Source: JAVBLP01 sp052034625 | GTDB taxonomy: Bacteria > Elusimicrobiota > Endomicrobiia > Endomicrobiales > Endomicrobiaceae | DNA length: 64,000 nucleotides | Assembly (NCBI GenBank): GCA_052034625.1 | Contig: JBPOII010000006.1 | Location: forward strand, 124,001 to 188,000 | Reading direction: 5' to 3' | Shown here: piece after piece, positions 8,420 through 17,294 of the stretch | Numbering within the stretch: position 1 is the first letter of the stretch | Layout: each line of letters begins with the position of its first letter | Made by a program: the position numbers and the translations under genes | Notes under the pieces: model-generated | What the model saw: only the letters and a program-made list of their open reading frames with translations | The model's database searches: none | What the model was told of the DNA's origin: nothing

Positions 8420-11400
8420 CTATTCTCCAACAGATTCGTGAGATTCTTCTATGATCCTGACTACTACTCTCCTGTTTTCCGGAGAAGTCGTATCAATTTC
8501 ATTTTTAAATTCAACTGCTCCAAGTCCTGCCGGTTCAATTATCATATAGTCAATATCATTGTCGGCAAGTTCATTTGCGATAACAGCAGCTTTTCTCAAT
8601 GCTGCCCTCTTATTTTCTTCATCAGTACCTGTTGAATCCGTATATCCTTCAACAAGTATTTTTATTTTTTTACCCGGGTTTGCCTTTAAATATTCTTTTA
8701 TTTCAACCGCTGTGGCTTTAATTTCCTTTCTCCCGTTTGCTGACAATGTTGTGTCAGTAGTACCAAAAGTATCTTCTTGTGAAAAAACAAAATTTTTCTT
8801 TGAGCTTGCAAGCAGGTCAAGCCTTGCTTGTTTTGCTCTTTCTGCCGCTTCTCTTTCCGCTTTTTCTTTGGCAATCCTTTCTGCAACTTCCTGTCTTGCC
8901 CTTTCCGCAGCTTCTTCCTGTGCTATTTTAAGTCTTGCAGCTTCTTCTTTTTCTGCTTTTTTCTTTGCTGCAAGCTCTTCCTTTTCTTTTTGCTTCTGTA
9001 TTCTCTCTGCTTCTTTCTGAAGTTTCAGTTCAGCAGCCCTCTTTTCTTTTTCTAACCTTGCTTCTTCTGCGGCTTTTGCTTTTGCTTCTTTTTCAGCAAG
9101 TCTTTCTTTTTCAAGTCTTGCTTTTTCTTCAGCTTCGGCTTGCTTTCTCGCAAGTTCAGCTGCTTTTGCCTCTTCTTCAGCTTTTTTCTTTGCTTCTAAA
9201 GCAGCTTGTTTCTCTGCCTCTTCTTTAAGCCTTCTTTCCTCTGCAAGTTTTGCCTCATGAGCGGCTATTTCTGCCTGGCGTCTTGCCTCTTCTTCAGCTT
9301 TTAAACGCTGCAATCTTTCAGCTTCCTGCCTTGCTTTTTCTTCTTTCTCTCTTTGAGTGGCTGAAAGATTTGCTTCAAAAGCAGCTATTTCTGCTTCTAT
9401 TCGTGCTTTCCTGGCTCTTTCCTCTTCTTCCAGCCTGGCTCTTTTCTGTATTTCTCTTTGCCTTCTCTCTTCTTCCAGCCTTTCTCTTTCTTCCTCTGCC
9501 TTTTTAGCTTCCTCTTCTGCTCTCTTTGCATCAAGAATGGCTTTCTCTTTAGCTTCTTTTTCTTGAGCTTTTTCTCTTGCCAATCTTTCTTTTTCTTCCG
9601 CTGCTAACCTCTTAGCTTCTAATGCCTCTTGTTTTTTTGCTTCTTTCTCTGCTTTTATTCTTTCTTTTTCTTCTGTCGCAGCTCTTTCCTTATCTTTAAT
9701 TTCTTTCTTCTTAAGTTCAGCAAGCTGTTGCTTTTTCTGTTCAGCAAGTTGCTCAGCTTCTTCTTTTTCTTTTTGTTTCTGTTGCGCTAACTGAATCTTA
9801 AGATTTTTCTCATATTCCTTTAGAGCTTCTTTTTCCGCTTTTTTGCGTTCTGCTTCGGCTTTCTTCTGTTCTGCTGCCTCTCTCTTTTTTTCCTGTTCAA
9901 GCTTTTTCTTTTCTTCTTTGAGTTTACGTTTATCTTCTTTTACAGCTTCTTCTGAAGACTGCACAATCGATGCCTTTTTTTCCTCTTTTATAATTTTTTT
10001 ATGATCTATAGTAAGCGATGGAGTAACAGATTCAGTAATTATTTCCTCTTGAGAATGCATTTTTTGAATTTCTTCATCCTCTTCATCTTTAGTTATGGAC
10101 TCTTTAACTGTTTCCGTTTTTACTATTTTCTCTTTTTCAGAAATCTGTTCTTTTTCTTCAGATTTTGCTTTCTTTTCTTGAGCTTCTATCTCTTTTTCAA
10201 CAGCTTTCAATTCTTTAATTCTCTGTTTTTCTATTTCTTGTAATTTCTTCTGATATTCTTTTTCTTTTTTTGCTGCTTGCTTGGCTTCTTTCTCTAACTG
10301 CTTTGCAAGTTCTTTATCACCTGCTGTTTTAGGAGCTTTAAGCGTAGCAGCAGCCTTTGCTTGTACTTCTTCTTTTTTCCTTGCCTGTTTGGCTTCTTTC
10401 TCTAACTGTTTTGCAAGTTCTTTATCGCTTTTTATTTTCTCTTTTTCCATTGCTGCTTTATTAGAAGCTACAAATTTGGCTACAGCTTTTGCTTGGGCAT
10501 CTTCTATTTTCTTTGCCTTTTTTGCTTCTTTCTCAAGCTTTTCTAATCTCGCCTTTTCTTCCTTTGCTTTTGCTTTTTCTTCCGCTGTAAGAGGCTGCTT
10601 TTTTACCTTTTCTTTTTTTACTTTCTCTTCAGCTGAAGGTATAAATTTATAACTTAAACCGAAACTTGTATAAAAACCGCTGTCTTTATCAAATTTAAAA
10701 GCATTTGCATTTATAAATGTACTTATGTTTTTACTTAATTGGCAAGATACTCCGGCAACAATACCTAGCGACACAAGATCCTGTTTCATTCCATTTGATT
10801 TAAAAACAATATCACTGCCGCTTAACTTGCTTGTTATTTGTGGTTCCTCTCCAAGAATCAGATATTTACCTTCACCGCCAATATACCAACCGAATTTACC
10901 CTTGTCATCACTTATAATAAGACCTGCCCTTGCCATAGCACGCATATAATTATCGCCTTCCACTTGAAGACTTAGCGATTCCGCGCCAACTTCATCAAAT
11001 GCGGAATAACTTATCATTTTACCTTCTGCACCGATATAAGGCTTTATCGTTTTATCTCCGGCAGTCTTTGCTTTAAATGCAAGTTCTATGTCTGCACCAT
11101 AACCTAAAGCATCAAATTCGCCATATGAAAATCTTTCTTGCGGCGGAACGTATATAAAGCGTTTTGTTTCAAATTGATTCATCCCTGCTTCAGCCATCAT
11201 TTTAAATTCTATTTTTTCTTTTATTAAACCGCCGTATATGCCGCCACCCATACTCTTAATGTCAGCACTGCTCTTGCTTTCTTTCACATTATGCATAAGG
11301 TATTGTGCAAAAAGTCCAAAAAGCACACTTTGTTTTTTGTTTATAAACCTATCATAACCGGCAGTTATACCGTTAATGCTGTCAGTATGATCGTCAAAAT

Positions 11401-14400
11401 ATTCATCATCGCTTACAAGATTATTACCACTGAAACTATATTGAGCCCAAATATTACCATTATCTTTTTGTTCAGTAGAGGAAGATGTTATTTTGTTATA
11501 AACCGCTTTATTTTGGGAATATATTGTCGGGGAGGCAAGTACATTGGAAATAAATTGTCCGGATATGGAAGAAAAAGCTTTTTTCTTATCCGTATCAGTG
11601 GACAGACTGTCTATTGTCATTATTATAGTTTCCAGATCCTCTTCAAGAACTGTTGAACCGCCTACTGATGTAAAAGAAGAACCGTAAACATCAAATTTTG
11701 ATGCCATTGTGTCCAATAATATTGCAACTTCTCTTTGGTTGAATGAAAGTCCTTCTATTTCGCGGAATGATGTTCCTTTTACCGATCCACGAAGCACAAG
11801 AGTTATCCATTTGTCACTAGAAGAACCGTGTGAAAATTGCGTAGTTATACCAAGATTTTGATCCAATCCGTTTAGATTATATGTACTGAAATTCCCGGTT
11901 AAACTGCCATAATTCATTATGTAAAATATTTTTGAGCGAAAATTATTGTTTGTAATATCAGAAACATTTATTGTAAGAGAACTGCTGCTTGTGTCAAGTT
12001 CAACATCGCCTCTGACTATTATTCTGTCACTGGTCATATTATTAAATATGTCGATCGCTAAGGCTCCGCTGTTTTTAAAGCTGTCCGCTGTTATCTCTGA
12101 AGCAATGCCATCATTCATACTTATAAGAGCATTTTGTTTATTGATTATTTCTCCGGAAGCTCTCACAGACTTTCCGTCGTTAATATAAAAATTGCTATTA
12201 TTTTCAAAATTGTTCAGATAAGCATCAGCCGATAAGTAAAAATCACCTAAACCTGAAATTATCAAGAAGGAATTGTTGTTGCCGCTTGTTATTCCGTCTT
12301 TCATATCAACTTTACCGTCTAGAGCCGTATTAAACACGACTTTTGAATAATCGCCAATATGTAAAGCATTGGATATTCCGCCGGCTTTATTGTTCTCAAA
12401 AATAGAAGTTGAGTTCGCAAGAGTATTGATCGTAAGTTCGGCAAGACTTGAATTTCCGCTTCCTTGAAGCAGTATTGCACCGCCTAAAGTATAAGCAGTA
12501 TTATTGGAAAAACTCGCATTTTGAATTGTAAGTTTTGAATTTGATAAAAATATTGCACCGCCTGCACTCGCCGTATTATTTTGAAAAACAGAAGTACTGC
12601 TGAAGGATATATTTGATCCGCCGTCTATGTAAAGCCCGCCGCCGGCAACTCCGGCATTATTATTTAAAATCTGACTGTTGCCAGCAAATACTATATTTTG
12701 TCCTTCAAGGTAAGCACCTCCTCCGAATTGTTCAGCATTATTTCCTGATATAGTAAATTCTTTATTTGAAAAACTGACAGCAGTCCCGCTTAGTGCAGCA
12801 AAACCGCCGCCTCTAACAGCACTGTTATTATATGCTCTAAAGATATCGTCAAAATTTATTCTGCTTGCTCCTGAGGCATAAAATCCGCCGCCAAAATCCC
12901 CGGAAGTATTATTTTCTATTATGGCTGTACCTCTCACTGAAACAGTAGATGATATAGCATAAAAACCGCCGCCGGAACCTCCTGCTTCATTGCCGGTAAG
13001 TGCAACTGAAGAACTGAAATAAACACGACCTCTGTCTGAGTAAAAACCGCCGCCGGAACCTCCTGCCGTGTTCGAGCTAATCTCGGCTTTCAATGCGACA
13101 GATACACTTGATGAAGAAACAGCATAAAAGCCGCCGCCGTCCATAGTTGCTTGATTGCTTATTATATCGGCATCAGAATCAAAAATAATTTTTCCTGAAG
13201 ATCCTGTGCTGTAAAAGCCGCCGCCATAACCTTTTGTTTCATTTGACCGGATTACAATTTTTCTCCTGAAAATACTCTCAGACGATGAGTAAAAACCGCC
13301 GCCTTGGGAACTGCTATAACTGTTTTTATTCCCTAAGATATTTACAATTTCATTAAAAGTAATATTTGATCCGGTAAAACGAAAACCTCCTCCGGAATCA
13401 TCAGCTGTATTTGATATTATGTTCACAGCTTTATCGAAAGTAATATTGGAATTACTTGCACCGTAAAAACCGCCGCCATAACCTGATGCTTTATTGTCTT
13501 GAAAAGTAGTAATACCATTAAATTTGGCATTGGTATTAACTATATAAAAACCGCCGCCCGAGCCTGTGACTATATTTGTAGAGAAATTCACTGTGGAATC
13601 AAAATTAATATAAGAACTTTGTGTTGCATAAAAACCGCCGCCATGTGAAGCTCTATTTGTAGTGAAATTCACTGTGGAATCAAAATCTATAAAAGAACTT
13701 CCTGTTGCATAAAAACCTCCGCCATAACTTGGTCCATTATTTGAAATAAAGTTTGCAGCTCCCGAAAAAATGGCGGTAGAAGAATTTATGTAAAAACCCG
13801 CACCATAATCGTAGGCATAGTTATTTAAAAAACCGGCGGTATTGGTAAAGGATATTATCGCACCGCTATCAGCATAAAAACCTCCGCCTCTGCCGGAATA
13901 AGATTCATTACATTGATTGTTTGCAAAAGTTGTCATACCGTTAAAATCTATAATGGCATTATTAGCATATATTGCTCCGCCTCGCAAAGCAGTATTAGAT
14001 AAAAAACTAATTCCAGAAGAGAATGTAAGTCTTGATTTTTCCGCATATATTGCACCGCCGGAATAGCTGAAGGCTTTATTATTAGTAAAATTCATTGAAC
14101 CGCTAAAAGTTGCTGTACTTGTATTTATATTAAGTGCCGCGCCATTGCCGCTTCCTGAGCTGTTGATTATTGTAAGATCTTTTAAGTTGATTAAAGAACT
14201 GAAAACATTAAGAAAATTTCTTGTTGATCCCATATTAATAGTAGAACCGATGGAATTTCCATTTATTGTAAGAGTTCTTCCCGAAACGGCAGTAGTATTT
14301 GAACTTATATTCAAAGGCAAAGTTGTTATTATATTTACTGTATCATTAGAACCTGCCGGCTGAGTATTAATGAAATTTATTGTACTTACAAATTGTTCAG

Positions 14401-14494
14401 CCGTGCTAATGTTATAATCAGCCGCATAAGATTTAGTAATAAAAAACTGGCAGAAAATCAAAGTAAAAACAGATGATAATAATAATTTTTTCAT
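8420..14494 (-). CDS. Giant autotransporter-barrel / charged-helix / OmpA fusion protein
   Basis: 2024 residues. In order: Sec signal peptide (1-24, cut after SYA); a passenger (about 30-760) made of some twenty repeats with GGGFY or GGAIY turns and FxxNxA motifs, as in chlamydial Pmp-type right-handed beta-helices; a linker; an autotransporter-like beta-barrel (about 1013-1284, from NIWAQYSF to GLSYKF); about 610 residues almost entirely E, K, A, R, L and Q (about 1286-1898), a coiled coil or single alpha-helix; and an OmpA-type peptidoglycan-binding domain (about 1900-2024) with VEGYTDSTGTDEEN and NRRVVVRI. Classical autotransporters end at the barrel's last aromatic residue; here the barrel is internal. 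Topology inferred: passenger outside, barrel in the outer membrane, helix in the periplasm, C-terminus on peptidoglycan. RBS AGAGG and an own promoter precede it. Function unknown; adhesion or envelope tethering is a guess. The domain calls are by eye. Confidence 0.9.
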   Translation of the reverse strand: MKKLLLSSVFTLIFCQFFITKSYAADYNISTAEQFVSTINFINTQPAGSNDTVNIITTLPLNISSNTTAVSGRTLTINGNSIGSTINMGSTRNFLNVFSSLINLKDLTIINSSGSGNGAALNINTSTATFSGSMNFTNNKAFSYSGGAIYAEKSRLTFSSGISFLSNTALRGGAIYANNAIIDFNGMTTFANNQCNESYSGRGGGFYADSGAIISFTNTAGFLNNYAYDYGAGFYINSSTAIFSGAANFISNNGPSYGGGFYATGSSFIDFDSTVNFTTNRASHGGGFYATQSSYINFDSTVNFSTNIVTGSGGGFYIVNTNAKFNGITTFQDNKASGYGGGFYGASNSNITFDKAVNIISNTADDSGGGFRFTGSNITFNEIVNILGNKNSYSSSQGGGFYSSSESIFRRKIVIRSNETKGYGGGFYSTGSSGKIIFDSDADIISNQATMDGGGFYAVSSSSVSVALKAEISSNTAGGSGGGFYSDRGRVYFSSSVALTGNEAGGSGGGFYAISSTVSVRGTAIIENNTSGDFGGGFYASGASRINFDDIFRAYNNSAVRGGGFAALSGTAVSFSNKEFTISGNNAEQFGGGAYLEGQNIVFAGNSQILNNNAGVAGGGLYIDGGSNISFSSTSVFQNNTASAGGAIFLSNSKLTIQNASFSNNTAYTLGGAILLQGSGNSSLAELTINTLANSTSIFENNKAGGISNALHIGDYSKVVFNTALDGKVDMKDGITSGNNNSFLIISGLGDFYLSADAYLNNFENNSNFYINDGKSVRASGEIINKQNALISMNDGIASEITADSFKNSGALAIDIFNNMTSDRIIVRGDVELDTSSSSLTINVSDITNNNFRSKIFYIMNYGSLTGNFSTYNLNGLDQNLGITTQFSHGSSSDKWITLVLRGSVKGTSFREIEGLSFNQREVAILLDTMASKFDVYGSSFTSVGGSTVLEEDLETIIMTIDSLSTDTDKKKAFSSISGQFISNVLASPTIYSQNKAVYNKITSSSTEQKDNGNIWAQYSFSGNNLVSDDEYFDDHTDSINGITAGYDRFINKKQSVLFGLFAQYLMHNVKESKSSADIKSMGGGIYGGLIKEKIEFKMMAEAGMNQFETKRFIYVPPQERFSYGEFDALGYGADIELAFKAKTAGDKTIKPYIGAEGKMISYSAFDEVGAESLSLQVEGDNYMRAMARAGLIISDDKGKFGWYIGGEGKYLILGEEPQITSKLSGSDIVFKSNGMKQDLVSLGIVAGVSCQLSKNISTFINANAFKFDKDSGFYTSFGLSYKFIPSAEEKVKKEKVKKQPLTAEEKAKAKEEKARLEKLEKEAKKAKKIEDAQAKAVAKFVASNKAAMEKEKIKSDKELAKQLEKEAKQARKKEEVQAKAAATLKAPKTAGDKELAKQLEKEAKQAAKKEKEYQKKLQEIEKQRIKELKAVEKEIEAQEKKAKSEEKEQISEKEKIVKTETVKESITKDEEDEEIQKMHSQEEIITESVTPSLTIDHKKIIKEEKKASIVQSSEEAVKEDKRKLKEEKKKLEQEKKREAAEQKKAEAERKKAEKEALKEYEKNLKIQLAQQKQKEKEEAEQLAEQKKQQLAELKKKEIKDKERAATEEKERIKAEKEAKKQEALEAKRLAAEEKERLAREKAQEKEAKEKAILDAKRAEEEAKKAEEERERLEEERRQREIQKRARLEEEERARKARIEAEIAAFEANLSATQREKEEKARQEAERLQRLKAEEEARRQAEIAAHEAKLAEERRLKEEAEKQAALEAKKKAEEEAKAAELARKQAEAEEKARLEKERLAEKEAKAKAAEEARLEKEKRAAELKLQKEAERIQKQKEKEELAAKKKAEKEEAARLKIAQEEAAERARQEVAERIAKEKAEREAAERAKQARLDLLASSKKNFVFSQEDTFGTTDTTLSANGRKEIKATAVEIKEYLKANPGKKIKILVEGYTDSTGTDEENKRAALRKAAVIANELADNDIDYMIIEPAGLGAVEFKNEIDTTSPENRRVVVRIIEESHESVGE
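8812..10636 (-). repeat. Low-complexity E/K/A/R-rich helical region of the giant gene
   Basis: Roughly 610 codons encode almost only Glu, Lys, Ala, Arg, Leu and Gln with EEA/EKAR-like blocks such as ELARKQAEAEEKARLEKERL. A single straight helix of this length would be about 90 nm (0.15 nm per residue). The DNA shares stretches with the neighbouring 834-residue gene. Confidence 0.8.
12600..14320 (-). repeat. Tandem GGGFY/GGAIY beta-helix repeat region
   Basis: Within the giant gene the glycine-rich turn GGGFY or GGAIY recurs about every 20-27 codons. On the plus strand the repeats are visible as recurring aaaaccgccgcc. Two units around 13560-13720 are nearly identical at the DNA level with an 81-nt offset (27 codons), indicating recent duplication. 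Confidence 0.8.
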
Positions 14495-14543
14495 TTATCC
14501 TCTTTTTTTCATTTATAATTTTAAAATGTATAAATACGTTAAA

Positions 14544-14572
14544 AATATAGCACAAATGTAAAAAAGTTGCAA
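14544..14572 (-). promoter_or_regulatory. Promoter of the giant autotransporter/OmpA gene
   Basis: TTGCAA (14567-14572), 17-nt spacer, TATATT (14544-14549) on the minus strand. The -35 is preceded by CAAAAATCAAATAT. The same arrangement precedes the 834-residue gene at 17187-17215. Confidence 0.7.
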
Positions 14573-14598
14573 AATATTTGATTTTTGAAACTTTTTTT

Positions 14599-14633
14599 AA
14601 AAAAAATGCCCGGCCTATAAAAAAGCCGAGCAT
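14599..14633 (-). terminator. Terminator of the 834-residue OmpA gene
   Basis: Hairpin ATGCTCGGC...GCCGGGCAT as read on the minus strand, with one G-U pair, followed by a T-run at 14605-14599. It lies 20 nt past the stop and just before the promoter of the giant gene, so the two genes are separate transcription units. Confidence 0.8.
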
Positions 14634-14653
14634 ATAAATTTATATTTGTATTT

Positions 14654-17158
14654 TTATTTTATTACTCTTATTTCCACCCTATTATTTTCAGCAGCTTCCG
14701 GACGCACGCTCAGGAAGTTTTCAGGACCTACGCCTACAGGCTCTATTATTTCAAAATCAACATCATTATCCGCAAGTTCATTTGCTATTGCTGCTGCTCT
14801 TCTTAAAGATGTTTTCTTATTGCTTTCAACATCACCAAGAGAATCGGTATAACCTTCTACCAATATCTTTGCATCCGGACCGGCAGATGATAAAAATTTC
14901 TTTATTTCTTTTGAAATCTTCTTAATTTGTTTTCTTCCGCTTGACGAAAGTTCAAAAGAAAGACCACCGTCAAAAGCTTTCTGTTCTATGATAAAATTTA
15001 ACTCATCTTTTTTAGAAGAAGATGTCATGCTCGGAGCTTTTTCCTTTTTGGGCTTTTCTTTAGAAGCTTTAGGCTCTTTTATTTTTTTCCCTGTCCTTTC
15101 AGCTTCAGCTCTCTCTACCTCAAGAGCAGCAGCTCTCATTTCTTCTTCGGCCTTTCTTATTGCTTCATTTTGTTCAAGCTGTTTTTTATCAGCTTCAGAC
15201 ATTTTTTTACTGGCTTCTGCTTCTTCAAATTTTCTTATTTCTTCGGCAATTCTTTTCCTTTCATCTTCTTCCGCTTTTTTCTTTGCCTCTTCCTGCTCAC
15301 GTGCTAGTCTTGCTTTTTCTTCAGCTTCTGCCTGCTTTTTGGCAAGTTCTGCAGCTTTTGCCTCTTCAGCAGCTTTCTTTTTTGCTTCTGCTTCTTCTTG
15401 TTTAAGCCTTTTTGCCTCTTCAGCAGCTTTTATCTTTTCTTCTTTTTCTTTCTGTTTCTGTTCTTCAGCAAGCCTTTTAGCATCAAGCTTTTCTTGCTCT
15501 ATTCGGGCTTTTTCTTCTATTTCCTGTTTGCGGCGGCTCTCTTCCATCCGCATTTCAGCTTCCATTTGCTGACGCTTTTCTTCTTCGGCTTTTGCCTGTT
15601 CTATTTTTTCGCGTTCAATACGTGCCCTTTCTTCTATTTCAGCTTGTTTTTTGGCAATTTCAGCCATTCTAACTTCTTCAGCACGTCTTAATTCTTCCTG
15701 TTTTTCACGCTGTATTCTTGCTTTTTCTTCTATTTCAGCTCTCTTTCTTTCAATTTCGGCTGCTCTTGCCTCTTCAGCTGCTCTCTTTTTGGCTTCTGCT
15801 TCTTCTTTTTTAAGTCTTTTAGCCTCTTCAGCAGCTTTTATCTTGTCTTCTCTTTCTCTGCGTTTCTGTTCTTCGGCAAGTTTCTTAGCCTCAATCTTTT
15901 CTTGCTCTATTCGGGCTTTTTCTTCTTCTATCGCTTTAATTCTGGCAAGCTCCGCTTCTCTTGCTTTTTCAATTTCTCTGAGTTTTCTTTCTTCTTCTAT
16001 TCTTCTGCGTTCTTCTTCCAGTTTTATTCTTTCTTCTTCTATTTTACGTTTCTCGGCTTCAAGTTTTTCTTGTCTTTCTTTTTCAAGCCTTGCTTTTTCT
16101 TCAGCTTCTGCCTGTTGTCTGGCAAGTTCGGCTGCTCTTGCCTCTTCTGCAAGCTTTGCTTTTATCTCGGCTTCCATACGGAGGCGCTCTTCTTCTATTC
16201 TTTTTCTTTCTTCTTCTATTTTACGTTTCTCGGCTTCAAGTTTTTCTTGTCTTTCTTTTTCAAGCCTAAGCCTTTCCTCTTCTTGCGCCTTCTTCCTGGC
16301 AAGTTCGGCTGCCTTTGCTTCTTCCGCAAGCTTTGCTTTTATCTCGGCTTCCATACGGAGACGTTCTTCCTCTATTCTTTTTCTTTCCTCTTCTATTTTT
16401 TTCCTTTCTTCTTCAAGTTTTAATCTTTCTTGCTCTGCAATAGCCTGTCTTTCTTTTTCAAGCCTTGCTTTTTCTTCAGCTTCTGCCTGTTGTCTGGCAA
16501 GTTCGGCTGCCTTTGCTTCTTCAATCGCTTTCTTTCTGGCTTCAATTTCTTCCTGTTTTAGCCTTTTTGCCTCTTCAAGTGCTTTTATTTTTTCCTCTTT
16601 TTCTTTGCGTTTCTTTTCTTCAGCAAGCCTCTTAGCATCAAGCTTTTCCTGTTCTATTCGGGCTTTTTCTTCCGCTTGTGCCTGTTTTCTTGCAAGCTCA
16701 GCAGCTTTAGCTTCTGCTTCTTCCTTTACCCTGCGTTCTTCTTCTATTCTTGCTCTCTCTTGCTCAATAAGACGTCTTTCTTCTTCAAGTTTTCTTCTTT
16801 CTTCAGCAATCTTTTCGCGTTTTATTCTTTCTTCTTCTTCAAGTTGTTGTTTTGCACGTTCCAAAGATTGAGATTCCAAACTCGGATCAAGAGAACGCTG
16901 GCTTTCTATCTGTTTAAGGTTTTCCTCTCTTATTTTTTCTAGTTCTTCATTAATTTCTCTTTCATCATCTTCTTTAGTTTTAACAACCTTTTTTCTAACT
17001 CTTGAGTATTTTCCGGTCTGTATAACCACTTTATTGTCATCTTCACTGTAAATGACTGAGTTTACTTTTTCTTCTCTGTTCTGAGCAAGTATTTGACAGA
17101 CATTTGAAAAAGAAAAAATAAATGTTACTATCAAAACAAATATTCTTTTTTTCATCAT
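14654..17158 (-). CDS. Secreted charged-helix protein with C-terminal OmpA peptidoglycan-binding domain
   Basis: 834 residues. Signal peptide (about 1-26, ending ILAQ). A helix-forming region (about 65-700) is made almost only of E, K, A, R, I, L and Q. A C-terminal OmpA-type domain (about 715-834) has LVEGYTDSLGDVESN and NNRVEIRVIK. The OmpA domain is a close paralogue of that in the giant gene (shared RRAAAIANELADND-like stretch and IIEP). There is no membrane barrel, so it is predicted to be soluble periplasmic and bound to peptidoglycan. RBS AGAGG is only 1 nt from the first ATG; the second ATG at 17155 may be used. It has its own promoter and terminator. Role unknown; a periplasmic spacer, or a partner of the giant protein's coiled segment, are possibilities. 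Confidence 0.88.
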   Translation of the reverse strand: MMKKRIFVLIVTFIFSFSNVCQILAQNREEKVNSVIYSEDDNKVVIQTGKYSRVRKKVVKTKEDDEREINEELEKIREENLKQIESQRSLDPSLESQSLERAKQQLEEEERIKREKIAEERRKLEEERRLIEQERARIEEERRVKEEAEAKAAELARKQAQAEEKARIEQEKLDAKRLAEEKKRKEKEEKIKALEEAKRLKQEEIEARKKAIEEAKAAELARQQAEAEEKARLEKERQAIAEQERLKLEEERKKIEEERKRIEEERLRMEAEIKAKLAEEAKAAELARKKAQEEERLRLEKERQEKLEAEKRKIEEERKRIEEERLRMEAEIKAKLAEEARAAELARQQAEAEEKARLEKERQEKLEAEKRKIEEERIKLEEERRRIEEERKLREIEKAREAELARIKAIEEEKARIEQEKIEAKKLAEEQKRREREDKIKAAEEAKRLKKEEAEAKKRAAEEARAAEIERKRAEIEEKARIQREKQEELRRAEEVRMAEIAKKQAEIEERARIEREKIEQAKAEEEKRQQMEAEMRMEESRRKQEIEEKARIEQEKLDAKRLAEEQKQKEKEEKIKAAEEAKRLKQEEAEAKKKAAEEAKAAELAKKQAEAEEKARLAREQEEAKKKAEEDERKRIAEEIRKFEEAEASKKMSEADKKQLEQNEAIRKAEEEMRAAALEVERAEAERTGKKIKEPKASKEKPKKEKAPSMTSSSKKDELNFIIEQKAFDGGLSFELSSSGRKQIKKISKEIKKFLSSAGPDAKILVEGYTDSLGDVESNKKTSLRRAAAIANELADNDVDFEIIEPVGVGPENFLSVRPEAAENNRVEIRVIK
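16035..16390 (-). repeat. 177-bp (59-codon) tandem repeat in the charged-helix gene
   Basis: Blocks recur with an exact 177-nt offset, for example aagctttgcttttatctcgg at 16151 and 16328, and tcttctattttacgtttctc at 16035 and 16212. The encoded 59-residue unit starts EEERKRIEEERLRMEAEIKA. A different unit of about 65 residues (RIEQEKLDAKRLAEE...) recurs three times elsewhere in the protein. Confidence 0.85.
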
Positions 17159-17186
17159 ACCTCTTTTATATTAAATATTTGTATAA

Positions 17187-17215
17187 AATATAGCACAACT
17201 GAACGTAATTTGCAA
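17187..17215 (-). promoter_or_regulatory. Promoter of the 834-residue OmpA gene
   Basis: TTGCAA (17210-17215), 17-nt spacer, TATATT (17187-17192) on the minus strand, preceded by CAAAAATCAAATAT. Both boxes, spacing and the TGTGC before -10 match the promoter of the giant gene. Confidence 0.7.
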
Positions 17216-17245
17216 AATATATTTGATTTTTGAGTTCATTCAATA

Positions 17246-17279
17246 AAAAAACGCCCCTGCATAAAGCAGAGGCGTTTTT
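17246..17279 (-). terminator. Terminator of the groES-groEL operon
   Basis: GC-rich stem (ACGCCCCTGC with GCAGAGGCGT, one G-U pair on the minus strand) with a 5-nt loop ATAAA and a T-run, 15 nt after the groEL stop. Confidence 0.9.
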
Positions 17280-17294
17280 GTTATTATCTCTGAA

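Noticed and set aside
8236..8454. Possible small plus-strand gene (72 codons)
   Set aside because: Low-complexity Arg/Gln/Lys peptide running through the terminator of the giant gene, without RBS.
12600..14320. Regular aaaaccgccgcc repeats resembling a CRISPR array
   Set aside because: They stay in frame inside the large gene, the intervals vary (about 20-27 codons), and the intervening sequences encode conserved beta-helix motifs; there are no cas genes.
15651..16871. A 406-codon plus-strand open frame, Ser/Phe/Leu-rich, opposite the charged-helix gene
   Set aside because: Antisense of Glu/Lys/Ala/Arg codons rarely gives stops; the predicted protein is low-complexity and has no RBS or domain. 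Same for shorter frames at 8559-10652 and 14988-15691.
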